From: an uncultured Clostridia bacterium
GTDB lineage: Bacteria; Bacillota; Clostridia; Oscillospirales; Ruminococcaceae
Reading direction: 5' to 3'
DNA: 64,000 bases
Assembly: GCA_947631115.1 (NCBI GenBank)
Contig: CANRKB010000009.1
Location: forward strand, 1-64,000
Shown here: piece by piece, positions 17,514 to 25,865 of the stretch
Position numbering within the stretch: position 1 is the stretch's first letter
How the letters are laid out: every line of letters starts with the position of its first letter
Notes under the pieces: generated by a model
Told to the model about the DNA's origin: nothing
The model's input: the letters and a program-made list of their open reading frames with translations, nothing else
The model's database searches: none
Made by a program: the position numbers and the translations under genes

Positions 17514-18902
17514 TTATGCTTTTTTAACGATAGTTCCCTGTTTCGTTTCCTCGACAATATATCCCATGGCGTTTATCTTGTTTCTGAGTTCGTCCGCAAG
17601 AGCAAAATTCTTAGCCTTTCTCGCCTCGGCGCGCTGTTCTACAAGTTCTTTTACGTCATTCGGAATATCGTCGTTCTTATTATACAACAAACCGAGTACG
17701 TTTGTCAATGAGTTAAATTCGTCAAGATAAATTTTCACATCGGCTTTTGTGATATTTTCACCCGACAGCGCGGTGTTTATCTTCCTTACAAACTCGAATA
17801 TTGCGGAAATTGCGTCGGCGGTGTTGAAATCATCGTCAAGCGCGGTTATAAAGGCTTCTCTTGCGGTCTGAGCGTCAAGCCTTGTCTGCTCGCTTGCTTC
17901 GCCGTCTTTTGCCGAGGACATTGTGCGCTCCATAAGCTCACGGCAGTTATACAGCCTCGTAAGAGCCGCCTTGCAGCTTTCTATGACCTCGGAAGTATAA
18001 TTGAGCTGGCTTCTGTAATGCACCGAGAGCAGCATAAAGCGTATAGGCTCATAGCCGAATTCTTTCGCCATATCGCGGACAAGGAAAAAGTTCCCCGCGG
18101 ATTTGGACATCTTCTTGTTGTCAACATTCAGCATGCCGTTATGCATCCAGATATTTGCAAGCCTGCAGCCCGTGGCGCACTCGCTCTGCGCTATCTCGTT
18201 CTCGTGATGCGGGAATATAAGGTCGGCGCCGCCGCCGTGAATGTCGATCGTATCGCCGATATAGTGGCGGCTCATAGCGGAACACTCGATATGCCAGCCG
18301 GGTCTTCCCTTTCCGAACGGCGAATCCCAATAAGGCTCTCCGGGCTTTGCCGCTTTCCATACGGCGAAATCCATAGGGTCGCGTTTTTTCTCTCCGACTT
18401 CTATTCTTGCGCCCGCTTTAAGGTCGTCAAGCGGCTGGTGGGAAAGTTTTCCGTATTCGGGAAACTTTGCCGTTTCAAAATAAACGTCGCCGTCCGCCTC
18501 GTATGCGTATCCCTTTTCAACAAGCGTCTTTACGATGTCGATTATTATGCCCATATTTTCCGTTACTTTCGGGTGGACGTCGGCTTTTCTCACGTTCAAG
18601 CCCTCTGCGTCGATGAAATACTCCTTTATTGCATTTTCGGAAACTTCAAGCGAGGTCTTCCCGGTTTCGTTTGCCTTGCGGATTATCTTATCGTCAACAT
18701 CGGTGAAATTCTGAACGTAAAAAACTTTATAGCCCCTGTATTCGAGATAGCGTCGCAGCGCGTCAAATACGCAAAGAGCGCGCGCGTTTCCGATATGGAT
18801 AAGATTATACACCGTAGGTCCGCAGCAATATATTTTCACCGTGCCTTCGGTTATGGGCTTCAGCTCTTCTTTTTTCCCTGTCATAGTGTTGTAGATCTTC
18901 AT
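17514..18902 (-). CDS. cysS: Cysteinyl-tRNA synthetase
   Basis: 462 residues, the standard length. It charges tRNA-Cys with cysteine in the cytoplasm. Visible class I signatures are HIGN (36-39) and KMSKS (264-268). Zinc ligands include C27, C207 and the HHENE segment (232-236). It lies 1 bp downstream of cysE in the same operon, so both the enzyme that makes the cysteine precursor and the one that uses cysteine are under the Cys-specific T-box upstream. Confidence 0.97.
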   Translation of the reverse strand: MKIYNTMTGKKEELKPITEGTVKIYCCGPTVYNLIHIGNARALCVFDALRRYLEYRGYKVFYVQNFTDVDDKIIRKANETGKTSLEVSENAIKEYFIDAEGLNVRKADVHPKVTENMGIIIDIVKTLVEKGYAYEADGDVYFETAKFPEYGKLSHQPLDDLKAGARIEVGEKKRDPMDFAVWKAAKPGEPYWDSPFGKGRPGWHIECSAMSRHYIGDTIDIHGGGADLIFPHHENEIAQSECATGCRLANIWMHNGMLNVDNKKMSKSAGNFFLVRDMAKEFGYEPIRFMLLSVHYRSQLNYTSEVIESCKAALTRLYNCRELMERTMSSAKDGEASEQTRLDAQTAREAFITALDDDFNTADAISAIFEFVRKINTALSGENITKADVKIYLDEFNSLTNVLGLLYNKNDDIPNDVKELVEQRAEARKAKNFALADELRNKINAMGYIVEETKQGTIVKKA

Positions 18903-18903
18903 A

Positions 18904-19575
18904 TTATTCTCCTGTCTTCTGTTTTAGCTCGTCAATTTCCGCTCTGAGTTCCTCTACCTGCTTTTCAAGTTTTTCAATGTACATAAGGTGCTTGCACATA
19001 ATCTCCGAAACGGGGTCGGGAATATGTATCTGATCGAGGTCGCTGTTTGAAACCCTGACGCCGTTCATTTTAACGACCCTCGCGGGTACTCCGACCGCCG
19101 TGCAGTTTGGCGGCACTTCGTGCAAGACGACGGCGTTTGCCGCTATCTTTGAGTTGTCGCCTATTTTCATAGGACCTAAAACTCTCGCTCCCGCGCCCAC
19201 CATAACGTTATTTCCGAGCGTAGGGTGCCGCTTTCCGACATCTTTTCCCGTGCCGCCGAGCGTCACATTCTGATAGAGCGTGCAGTTGTCGCCTATTTCC
19301 GTTGTTTCGCCGATAACGACTCCCGCGCCGTGGTCTATAAACAAACCCTTGCCTATCTTTGCGCCGGGGTGTATCTCAATGCCCGTGACATGGCGGGAAT
19401 GCTGCGAGATCCAACGGGCAATAAAAAAATGCCCGCGCTCAAAAAACCAATGCGCCATTCTGTAATCCCTCACCGCCCTGAAAGACGGATATAAGAATAT
19501 CACTTCGAGCGACGACTTCACGGCGGGGTCGCGCGCTTTTATTGACCCAATTTCTTCTTTCAGTCTGTCAAACAT
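18904..19575 (-). CDS. cysE: Serine O-acetyltransferase
   Basis: 223 residues. It makes O-acetylserine from serine and acetyl-CoA, the first step of cysteine synthesis. The N-terminal helical domain (1-65) carries the family's YPSFRAVRDYRMAHWF. The left-handed beta helix follows, with hexapeptide repeats and the active-site segment IEIHPGAKIGKGLFIDHG. A C-terminal coiled-coil-like tail (EKQVEELRAEIDELKQ) is longer than in many homologues. It is the first gene after the T-box leader, with GGGAGAAATT as ribosome binding site. Confidence 0.95.
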   Translation of the reverse strand: MFDRLKEEIGSIKARDPAVKSSLEVIFLYPSFRAVRDYRMAHWFFERGHFFIARWISQHSRHVTGIEIHPGAKIGKGLFIDHGAGVVIGETTEIGDNCTLYQNVTLGGTGKDVGKRHPTLGNNVMVGAGARVLGPMKIGDNSKIAANAVVLHEVPPNCTAVGVPARVVKMNGVRVSNSDLDQIHIPDPVSEIMCKHLMYIEKLEKQVEELRAEIDELKQKTGE

Positions 19576-19590
19576 AATTTCTCCCTAAAA

Positions 19591-19620
19591 CAAAAAACTC
19601 CGCGCCTGTTAGGCGCGAAG
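19591..19620 (-). terminator. Conditional terminator of the Cys T-box
   Basis: CGCGCCT (19601-19607) and AGGCGCG (19611-19617) with a 3-base loop, followed on the minus strand by GAGTTTTTTG. It is mutually exclusive with the antiterminator formed by the T-box motif. Confidence 0.88.
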
Positions 19621-19825
19621 GCGTATTATAACGCGGTCCCACTTCGCTTCGGGCAGATATGCCCCTCATTGTCCTTAACGCGGAAAACGTGTCTGCATTT
19701 CCTCAGACCGACTCCGCAGCCGCACTTCCCCGTAAAACAAGCGCCGCTTTCCACCCTCCGCGGCTCTCTGCAGCTTATTTTTAACGGGTACTCTTGCTGC
19801 GTAAAAACGTCTTTAATATAACTTT
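19591..19825 (-). promoter_or_regulatory. Cysteine T-box riboswitch leader of cysE-cysS
   Basis: On the minus strand a T-box leader can be read in order. Stem I base GCAGC (19796-19800) pairs with GCTGC (19716-19720). The loop-E-type AAGAGTA (19789-19795) lies opposite GAAG and the specifier. CCCGT pairs with ACGGG. The AG-box AGAGAG is at 19764-19769. The specifier triplet is TGC (19722-19724), a Cys codon. The T-box motif AAGTGGGACCGCG is at 19632-19644. A terminator (arms 19601-19607 and 19611-19617, then TTTTTT) precedes cysE. Uncharged tRNA-Cys would stabilise the antiterminator and turn the operon on. Confidence 0.92.
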
Positions 19826-19831
19826 TATACT

Positions 19832-19860
19832 ATTATACAACATTCATAAAATTTTTTCAA
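19832..19860 (-). promoter_or_regulatory. Sigma-A promoter of the T-box/cysE operon
   Basis: Minus strand TTGAAA (19855-19860), 17-bp spacer, TATAAT (19832-19837). Transcription should begin about 7 bases downstream, just before stem I. Confidence 0.85.
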
Positions 19861-19909
19861 GTGCTTTAACGGAAATTTTCCCGTTATTTTACGGGAATTT
19901 TTGTGCAGT

Positions 19910-20215
19910 TTAACATACAAGCACAAATGCAAGCGCCATAATAAGCTTTTTATCCGAGCCGTTTCTGTACAAAATAAATATCAATATAACGATAAGCAGC
20001 ATATCGCTGTCCGAAAACATTTTTGACAAAGGGTCGTTTTTATAAACGGGCGCTTTATTATACGGACAATTATAACGCTCGCCGTCCGAACGGCTGTTTT
20101 GCGAACGAACGTTATTTTCACCGGCGATTATTTTATTTTCGCAAGCCTTTTGTGCGGCGGTTTGTTGTTCATTCGACATTTTATAAAAGGCTGACTGCGT
20201 AGGATCCCATACCAT
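19910..20215 (-). CDS. Small hypothetical protein with C-terminal membrane helices
   Basis: 101 residues. The N-terminal half is polar (WDPTQSAFYKMSNEQQTAAQK). The last 35 residues are hydrophobic in two short segments split by RNGSDKK, so it is tail-anchored or a hairpin. Ribosome binding site GGGAGATG. It is one of three small genes in a row (this one, 20238-20570, 20605-20835), probably one transcript. The family looks like small conserved proteins near spore or cell-envelope genes in Clostridia, but no function is known to me. Confidence 0.7.
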   Translation of the reverse strand: MVWDPTQSAFYKMSNEQQTAAQKACENKIIAGENNVRSQNSRSDGERYNCPYNKAPVYKNDPLSKMFSDSDMLLIVILIFILYRNGSDKKLIMALAFVLVC

Positions 20216-20237
20216 AATATCATCTCCCGATCATTTT

Positions 20238-20570
20238 TCAGATAAGTTTATCGAAAAGTCCCGTTTCCCTGAGCATTGGAAGAATTGTAAACAGCTTTAT
20301 AAGCCTTAAAGCGGAGTCTATCTTCGGGCGGTTTTCCTGCCTCAGAAGCGGCTTTAACGCAAGCAGAAAACGCTCGGTATCATCGGGCTGATTCAGCGTT
20401 TCAAGAAGTCCCATAAGCTTTATCAGCATTTCCGGGTCAAGTCCCGAAAACAAGCCCTGTTCTTCGTTTTTGTTTTCGCGGGACTGTTCGTCATTATCCT
20501 GATGATCTTTATCATCTTCGTCATCGCCGACAAGCGCCCGCAGCAAGTCTTCTATGTTGTTATTGTCCAC
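20238..20570 (-). CDS. Small acidic helical protein
   Basis: 110 residues, GTG start after GGAGGGCG. Residues 15-40 are a highly acidic, disordered segment (GDDEDDKDHQDND). The C-terminal two thirds are helical and Leu-rich, ending LPMLRETGLFDKLI. I do not recognise the family. It lies 34 bp after the 76-residue gene and 22 bp before the membrane protein gene, consistent with a three-gene operon of unknown role. Confidence 0.7.
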   Translation of the reverse strand: MDNNNIEDLLRALVGDDEDDKDHQDNDEQSRENKNEEQGLFSGLDPEMLIKLMGLLETLNQPDDTERFLLALKPLLRQENRPKIDSALRLIKLFTILPMLRETGLFDKLI

Positions 20571-20604
20571 AAGCGCCCTCCGTTCTTGTAAAAACTATAT
20601 TGCT

Positions 20605-20835
20605 TTATTTACTTAGAAGTTTCATAATATCCTCGGGCGTGGAAGCGTTTTTCAGCTTCTGCATAAGCTCTTTATTTGACAGTATCGCGCGGAGCTTTTC
20701 CTTGTCCGATTTTGAAAGTCCTTGAGAAAACGCTTTCATATCGCCTTTTTCAAGAGTCTGCCTCAGCTGCGAGGGCGATGTTCCGAGCTTTCTGCTTGCC
20801 GCTTCAATGAGCTTATCATAATTCTTTTCGTTCAT
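20605..20835 (-). CDS. Small helical protein
   Basis: 76 residues, all helical and charged, starting MNEKNYDKLIEAASRKLG and ending ASTPEDIMKLLSK. ATG follows GGGAGGAGAAAG. First gene of the small minus-strand operon, divergent from the phosphodiesterase gene. No family recognised. The pattern of short amphipathic helices suggests a small adaptor or spore-associated protein, without direct evidence. Confidence 0.72.
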   Translation of the reverse strand: MNEKNYDKLIEAASRKLGTSPSQLRQTLEKGDMKAFSQGLSKSDKEKLRAILSNKELMQKLKNASTPEDIMKLLSK

Positions 20836-20943
20836 AACTTTCTCCTCCCGTTATCATAATTGTGCATAATAAACAAACTTTTCTTAAAGCACTTTAATTT
20901 GTCTCCGATTTATGATATACTTTTAAGTTGAACGGAGGCAATT

Positions 20944-21432
20944 ATGAAAATTCTTGTTATTTCTGATACTCACCGCGATTTTTCCGCAATTGATCTTGCT
21001 TTTTCACAGAACAAAGACGCGGATATGCTTATTCATCTCGGCGACGGGGAAACCGAATTTGAGGACTTTACCGCCGCAAATCCCATGCTGCCCGCGGTTT
21101 ATGTCGGCGGAAACTGCGACATCGGTATGCACGAAACAACGCACGTTGTAAGAACAGGCACGGGCGTAAATATTTTCTGCTGTCACGGGCACACTCTCGC
21201 CGTAAAGATGACGCTCGGTCTGCTCACGGAAAATGCGCGGGAAAACACCTGCGATATTGCGCTTTACGGACACACGCACATACCGTTTAACGATACGGTA
21301 AACGGCGTTTACGTCATGAACCCCGGCAGCGCGGCGCTTCCGAGAGGCGATATGAAGCCGTCATACGGGATAATTGAGATCGACAAAAACCGCGCCATAT
21401 CTATAAATATTCGTGAACTCAGGGGTAAATGA
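20944..21432 (+). CDS. YfcE/MJ0936-type metallophosphodiesterase
   Basis: 162 residues. The calcineurin-like metal-binding motifs are complete: SDTHRD (7-12), HLGDGE, GGNCD, CCHGH and GHTHIPF. The family hydrolyses phosphodiesters in a dinuclear Mn2+ site; the physiological substrate is unknown. ATG follows CGGAGGC. It is the first gene of a tight operon with birA (3-bp gap) and the CYTH gene (4-bp overlap). Confidence 0.92.
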   Translation: MKILVISDTHRDFSAIDLAFSQNKDADMLIHLGDGETEFEDFTAANPMLPAVYVGGNCDIGMHETTHVVRTGTGVNIFCCHGHTLAVKMTLGLLTENARENTCDIALYGHTHIPFNDTVNGVYVMNPGSAALPRGDMKPSYGIIEIDKNRAISINIRELRGK

Positions 21433-21435
21433 CAG

Positions 21436-22152
21436 ATGAGCGGCATTTTTTATCTTAGTGAAACCACTTCCACAAACGACTGGCTGAAAGAGCGGTGCGG
21501 CGAATTGTCGGACGGCGATTGCGTTACCGCCGAAAGGCAGACCATGGGCAGAGGCAGACGCGGTCACGCATGGGATACGGCAGAGGGTATGCTTGCCATG
21601 TCGGTTATCCTTAAAAATCCGCCCGACTTTATGACTTTAACGGCGCGCGTCGGGCTTGCGGTATGCGACGCTATCGAAGAACTTTATCCCGACGCAAAGG
21701 CTTTCATAAAATGGTCTAACGATATAATCATCGAAAATCGCAAGGTCTGCGGTATTTTATGCGAGAGCGTGAAAAAAGGTGAATACGTTATCTGCGGAAT
21801 AGGCGTTAACGTTTCGCAAAGCGACGATTATTTCAGGACAATCGGACTTCCTAATGCTGTTTCTCTTAAAACCGCGACAAACACCGAGGTCCCGAAAAAG
21901 GCGTTGTGTGAAAAAATTCGGGAAAGAGTAATTATTCGTTCAAGGCAGACTTTCTGCGAATGTTATGACGAATACAAATCGCGGCTGATAAATTTAGGGC
22001 GCGAAGTTAAACTTATCCGCAACAACGAAGAACAGCTCGCAAAAGCGGTGGATATTTCAAAAAACGGCTGTCTTATCTGCGAAAACGAAAGCGGACGGTT
22101 TGAAGTAAATTCGGGAGAAGTTTCCGTGAGAGGAAAGGACGGGTATTTATGA
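21436..22152 (+). CDS. birA: Biotin-acetyl-CoA-carboxylase ligase, no DNA-binding domain
   Basis: 238 residues. It attaches biotin to carboxylase carrier domains. Visible motifs are the N-terminal TSTNDWLKE, the biotinyl-AMP loop GRGRRGHAW (38-46) and KWSNDI with the catalytic Lys. The small C-terminal SH3-like domain is present. The protein lacks the N-terminal helix-turn-helix of bifunctional BirA, so it is a ligase only and should not repress transcription. It is translationally linked with its neighbours. Confidence 0.93.
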   Translation: MSGIFYLSETTSTNDWLKERCGELSDGDCVTAERQTMGRGRRGHAWDTAEGMLAMSVILKNPPDFMTLTARVGLAVCDAIEELYPDAKAFIKWSNDIIIENRKVCGILCESVKKGEYVICGIGVNVSQSDDYFRTIGLPNAVSLKTATNTEVPKKALCEKIRERVIIRSRQTFCECYDEYKSRLINLGREVKLIRNNEEQLAKAVDISKNGCLICENESGRFEVNSGEVSVRGKDGYL

Positions 22153-22697
22153 TAGAAAACGAATTTAAGACTATGCTTTCCGCCGGGCAATACGAAAGGC
22201 TCTTAAACGAGTTTTCGTGGGACGAAACGGTTTTGCAGACTAACTACTACTATGACGCCGACGGTCTTGAATTGTCCGAAAGAAGCATAACCGTGCGGGT
22301 TCGCGAGATAGACGGAGAATTTTTCCTTCAAATGAAACTTCCGACAAGAAAAGAATTTTCGCGCGTCGAGCTTTCAGAAAAACTCGAAACGCTGCCCGAA
22401 GTTCTTTCGGGAAACCTCCTTTCAAAAATGTCGGGAGAAGATATTCCCGATGTGAAACTTCTGGGAAAGCTTTTTACAAAGAGGCTGGTGAAGCGCTTTG
22501 ACGGCGCGGAGATCGACCTCGACATGAGCGAATATTTTGAAAAAACGGACTATGAAGTTGAAATAGAATTTACCGACGAAGACAAAGCGCGGGAAATTCT
22601 CAAAAAAATAAGGAGCGTTATTGGCGTTCGCTCCGAAAGCGTTATTTGCAAAGGAAAAATCAGAAGATTTTTAGAAGAATACAGCGTAAATCGGTGA
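22149..22697 (+). CDS. CYTH-domain protein (triphosphate-binding tunnel enzyme)
   Basis: 182 residues. The family signature ExExK is present as E3-N-E5-F-K7, and the barrel's alternating charged residues follow (TVRVREI, LQMKLPTRKEFSRVE). CYTH enzymes act on triphosphorylated substrates such as thiamine triphosphate, tripolyphosphate or nucleotides; the clostridial YjbK-like group is of unclear use. Start overlaps the birA stop by 4 bp. It is the last gene before a large inverted repeat. Confidence 0.85.
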   Translation: MIENEFKTMLSAGQYERLLNEFSWDETVLQTNYYYDADGLELSERSITVRVREIDGEFFLQMKLPTRKEFSRVELSEKLETLPEVLSGNLLSKMSGEDIPDVKLLGKLFTKRLVKRFDGAEIDLDMSEYFEKTDYEVEIEFTDEDKAREILKKIRSVIGVRSESVICKGKIRRFLEEYSVNR

Positions 22698-22718
22698 ACC
22701 TCTCCCCTCGCCCACGAA

Positions 22719-22812
22719 TCGGCGAAACCATTGCTTACGCAATGAATTGAGCCTGCTGCAAGGCTAAACGCCTTGCAGCAGGCTCAATTTAAGCTGTTGC
22801 TTAGTTTCGCCG
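22719..22812. terminator. Nested inverted repeat between convergent genes
   Basis: A perfect 20-bp inverted repeat (22745-22764 and 22770-22789, 5-base loop) sits next to a 6-bp hairpin (22728-22733/22738-22743). Both lie inside an outer pair CGGCGAAAC (22719-22727) and GTTTCGCCG (22804-22812). There is no long T-run, but it can block transcripts from both sides. It may be another intergenic repeat family member. Confidence 0.6.
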
Positions 22813-22858
22813 CTTCGGGGGCGGCGGACAAGGTTTGAAACTCTCCGAAACCGCTTTT

Positions 22859-23419
22859 CTAAGCGTCGGAAAGGTATGTTCTAAGAACGTCTTCCGCAAT
22901 CTGCCGCTGAGTCTTGCGGGTGTCCATTGCGAGCTTTTGTATGTGTCGGTGCGCCTGCTCTTCGGTGAGATTTAGGTACTGTATAAGGCAGCACTTCGCG
23001 CGGTCAATTGTTTTAACATCGTCAAGCTGTTTCGAAAGCTTGTTTTTTTCGTCTTCGAGGCGGTTTATGTTCTCCTTTGCGAGAGCCGCTATTTTCAGAG
23101 CGTTCTGGAGAAGGCTCTTTTTAAACGGCTTTTCTACGACAAATGCTCCCGTAAACTTTATTCTCTTCTGCACATCGTCCGCAATATCCGCTCTCGCAAG
23201 CACGATTATCGGCGAAGAAGTAAGCTTTGAAGCTTCGCTCACATAATTCAGTCCGAATTCGGAACGAAGCGGCGTTGAAACGATTATCGCCCCGCAGCCG
23301 CCGAAATCGAACTGATTTTCGTCATCAAAGCACAACGAAAACTCCTCGACCGAATCGCCGAGAATGTCCCGCAGATTTTTACAGGCTTCTTCAGTTTTTG
23401 CGTTTATGAAGATCTTCAT
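22859..23419 (-). CDS. ANTAR-domain antitermination regulator
   Basis: 186 residues from the ATG. A TTG four codons upstream is possible but has poorer context. Residues 1-115 are a receiver-like domain that lacks a clear phosphoacceptor Asp pattern (VSTPLRSEFG, VVEKPFKKSLL). A coiled coil follows, and the ANTAR domain covers about 125-183 (DRAKCCLIQYLNLTEEQAHR and RQIAEDVL). ANTAR proteins bind paired RNA hairpins and stop terminators from forming, often in nitrogen-assimilation genes. Its position as last gene of the glutamate synthase operon fits this. No tandem hexaloop target was found upstream of the operon. Confidence 0.88.
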   Translation of the reverse strand: MKIFINAKTEEACKNLRDILGDSVEEFSLCFDDENQFDFGGCGAIIVSTPLRSEFGLNYVSEASKLTSSPIIVLARADIADDVQKRIKFTGAFVVEKPFKKSLLQNALKIAALAKENINRLEDEKNKLSKQLDDVKTIDRAKCCLIQYLNLTEEQAHRHIQKLAMDTRKTQRQIAEDVLRTYLSDA

Positions 23420-23459
23420 AAAACCTCTCAATGTCGTATAAATTCCGCAGAGGCGTTTC

Positions 23460-24179
23460 TTAATTATTTACATACAACTGTTTATAGGGATTTGCGGAGT
23501 TGGGGATAAGCTTATAGAACTTTGAGCTTAAAAGCTCGTCGGTGTTGTGCTTGAAGTGCTTTACAAATCTGTCTATATAACGGCGAATCTGCTCTTTTTC
23601 CTCTGCGGTGGCTTCTGTACAGCAAACCTGCTTGGGAAGCCCTTTGGGAGCTTCTTCGCTTCTTATAAACATTTCGCCGCCGTGCATTCCCGTTCCGCAG
23701 AAACTTCCGACAGGACAGCCCTCTGTTCCTATTCCGAGGACGATTATAATGCCGCCCGCCTGGTATTCTCCGAGGAAATCGCCGACCTTTCCGCCGATGA
23801 CGATAATCGGATAAAGCTCTTTATAGCTCTTCATATGTATTCCGACGCGATAGCCCGCGTTTCCCTCTACATATATCTCGCCCGAACGCATTGCGTAACC
23901 CGCGGTGTCGCCGCAGTTTCCGTGGACGATTATAGCGCCGTCGTTCATCGTGTCGCCGATAGCGTCCTGAGCGTTTCCGTATACAACTATCTTGGATCCG
24001 TTTAAGTACGCTCCGAGAGCGTTTCCGGGAGTACCCGTGACAAGGATTTCCTTGCCTGTAGTTCCTGCGCCGATATAGCGCTGACCAAGCACGTTTTCTA
24101 TTTCAAACCTGCTTTCGTCGCTCTCGCGCATTATCTTGTTCAGCTCGGAATAACCGATATTTTTAGCGTCTATTTTCAT
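23460..24179 (-). CDS. Glutamate synthase GXGXG-domain protein (GltB3-type)
   Basis: 239 residues. It is the beta-helix domain found at the C-terminus of large glutamate synthase subunits, here a separate gene as in archaeal-type GOGAT. Repeated Gly-x-x-x-Gly turns are visible (GTTGKEILVTGTPGN, GDTMNDGAIIVHGN, GDTAGYAMRSGEIYVEGN). It supports the FMN-domain protein structurally. Its ATG overlaps the stop of the oxidoreductase gene (ATGA), so the two are coupled. Confidence 0.93.
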   Translation of the reverse strand: MKIDAKNIGYSELNKIMRESDESRFEIENVLGQRYIGAGTTGKEILVTGTPGNALGAYLNGSKIVVYGNAQDAIGDTMNDGAIIVHGNCGDTAGYAMRSGEIYVEGNAGYRVGIHMKSYKELYPIIVIGGKVGDFLGEYQAGGIIIVLGIGTEGCPVGSFCGTGMHGGEMFIRSEEAPKGLPKQVCCTEATAEEKEQIRRYIDRFVKHFKHNTDELLSSKFYKLIPNSANPYKQLYVNN

Positions 24180-25405
24180 CTTATGATACCTCCGAGCTTT
24201 TCTTCGCGTCTTTCTTTTGAGAACATCATCATCTGAGGCTTTTGCTTGAGAAGTTCTTCGTTTACGTCGTCTATCTCAATTCCCTCTTTTATCATTCCCG
24301 TATAAATGCCAGCTCTCTCGACGTCTCCCATAAGGATATAACCTTTGAGCTTATTGTCGCGGAACACCAGCTTTTTATATGTATTCTCCGTTTCGCTTAT
24401 ATATTCCTCGCCGTTATAATCTCCCGCGGAAATGATGTGAAGTCCGAAAAGACCTATTGCGTTCATCGGAATGGCGTTTAAATAATAGTTCTCTCTTCCC
24501 GCCATATTGCGTCCCGCGGTTTCTCCCTGCAAATACGCGTTTGGAAGAATTGCAAGTATCCTGTTCGTATCGGCTGAAGCGTCATAACTTATGGTGCAGT
24601 CGCCCGCCGCGTAAATGTCATCGAGCGAGGTTTTCTGGGTCATATCCGTAATTATGCCGCGCTCGACCTTTCCTCCCGCGTCGGACACAAGCTCGGTGTT
24701 CGGGCGCACTCCGACGGCAACTATGAGCATATCGAAATCAACGGTCATTCCGTTCTGAAGCTTTGCGGAACGTTCGGAAAATTCTTCGACGGAAGTTTTA
24801 AGAATAAACTTTATGCCCTTGCTCTCAATATGGCGCTGCATTTTCGTTCCCGCTTGTACGTCGAGAATTGACGGCAGTATCCTGTCGGCAAGGTCGATGA
24901 CTGTTATATCCGTTTCATGCGCGGCAAGCGCCTCTGCGGCTTTAAGACCTATAAGTCCCGCGCCGATAATGAGAACTTTCATGCCTTTCTTTATCTCGGA
25001 ACGGATAGCCTTTACGCTGTCGAAAGTCATAAAGGTGTGATAGTTTACCTTTTCAAGACCTTTCATCGGCGGCACGAACGGCTTAGAACCCGTTGCGACC
25101 ATAAGTTTGTCATAAGGAACGGAAAGTCCGTCGTCAAGCACTACGCACTTCTTTTGAGTATCTATTTTCGTTGCTTTTTTGCCGAGTATGGTTTCAACGC
25201 CGTTTTTTTCATAAAAATCGGGTTCGCGGTAATAGATGTTCTTGTCAGAAACTTTGCCCTCGAGCCAGTAGGAAATGAGAGGGCGCGAATAGGTGTGATA
25301 CTTTTCGTCGGAGATGACGGTTATTTTCCCGTCGCTGTCTATTTCGCGAATACCCGCGATAGTCCCGACAGCAGCCGTACTGTTTCCGATAATAACGTAA
25401 TTCAT
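24176..25405 (-). CDS. NAD(P)/FAD-dependent oxidoreductase of the glutamate synthase cluster
   Basis: 409 residues starting at the ATG six bases after GGAGAGGTG; the in-frame GTG three codons upstream (25414) lies inside that site. Two dinucleotide folds are visible: VIIGNSTAAVG at the N-terminus (FAD) and LIIGAGLIGLKAAEAL near 150 (NAD(P)H). A third FAD motif is DIYAAGDC. It resembles NADH-dependent rubredoxin/nitrite reductase-type flavoproteins. In this operon it would pass electrons from NAD(P)H to the ferredoxin partner and so to the FMN subunit. Confidence 0.88.
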   Translation of the reverse strand: MNYVIIGNSTAAVGTIAGIREIDSDGKITVISDEKYHTYSRPLISYWLEGKVSDKNIYYREPDFYEKNGVETILGKKATKIDTQKKCVVLDDGLSVPYDKLMVATGSKPFVPPMKGLEKVNYHTFMTFDSVKAIRSEIKKGMKVLIIGAGLIGLKAAEALAAHETDITVIDLADRILPSILDVQAGTKMQRHIESKGIKFILKTSVEEFSERSAKLQNGMTVDFDMLIVAVGVRPNTELVSDAGGKVERGIITDMTQKTSLDDIYAAGDCTISYDASADTNRILAILPNAYLQGETAGRNMAGRENYYLNAIPMNAIGLFGLHIISAGDYNGEEYISETENTYKKLVFRDNKLKGYILMGDVERAGIYTGMIKEGIEIDDVNEELLKQKPQMMMFSKERREEKLGGIIR

Positions 25406-25410
25406 CTTTT

Positions 25411-25848
25411 TCACCTCTCCTCAAAAACAATGGCTCTGTTCGGACAACCCTGAACGCAGGCAGGCTCGCCGTTGTGGTTCTTTACGCACAAGTCGCACTT
25501 CTGTATTCTATGTCCCTCTTCGTCTATCACTATACAGCCGAACGGACAGCTCAACACGCAGGTATAACAACCCACGCACCTTGTTTCATCGACCGAAACA
25601 ACTCCGTCCTTTACGGACAGCGCTCCCGAAATGCAGCCCTTTACGCAGGGTTTCGCTTCGCAATGACGGCACTGAACGGCAAAATTTACTTCGTTTCCCT
25701 CTTCGACTCTAATTCTCGGAAGAGGCTTTTTGCCCTCGGTCTTAAAAGCCTTTACCATATTCGGAGCGCCCGAATTTGCCGCAGCGCAATAATATTCGCA
25801 CAAATGACAGGCAAGGCACCAATCTTCGTTTACATAAACTCTTTTCAT
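25411..25848 (-). CDS. 4Fe-4S ferredoxin-type electron carrier
   Basis: 145 residues of the HycB/DmsB-like four-cluster type. Cys groups seen: CLACHLCEYYC near the N-terminus, CRHCEAKPCVKGC, CVGCYTCVLSCPFGC and CDLCVKNHNGEPACVQGC. It should carry electrons between the flavoprotein and the glutamate synthase FMN subunit. Its stop is 5 bp before the oxidoreductase ATG. Confidence 0.9.
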   Translation of the reverse strand: MKRVYVNEDWCLACHLCEYYCAAANSGAPNMVKAFKTEGKKPLPRIRVEEGNEVNFAVQCRHCEAKPCVKGCISGALSVKDGVVSVDETRCVGCYTCVLSCPFGCIVIDEEGHRIQKCDLCVKNHNGEPACVQGCPNRAIVFEER

Positions 25849-25865
25849 TTTAGCCGCTCCTTTCG

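Noticed and set aside
19861..19909. Terminator hairpin TTCCCGT/ACGGGAA
   Set aside because: The T-run follows on the plus strand, where no gene ends; on the minus strand, where it would be needed, it lacks a T-run.
23419..23431. TTG start for the ANTAR gene
   Set aside because: The TTG precedes the ribosome binding site-like GAGAGG used by the ATG at 23419; the ATG also fits the expected receiver start.
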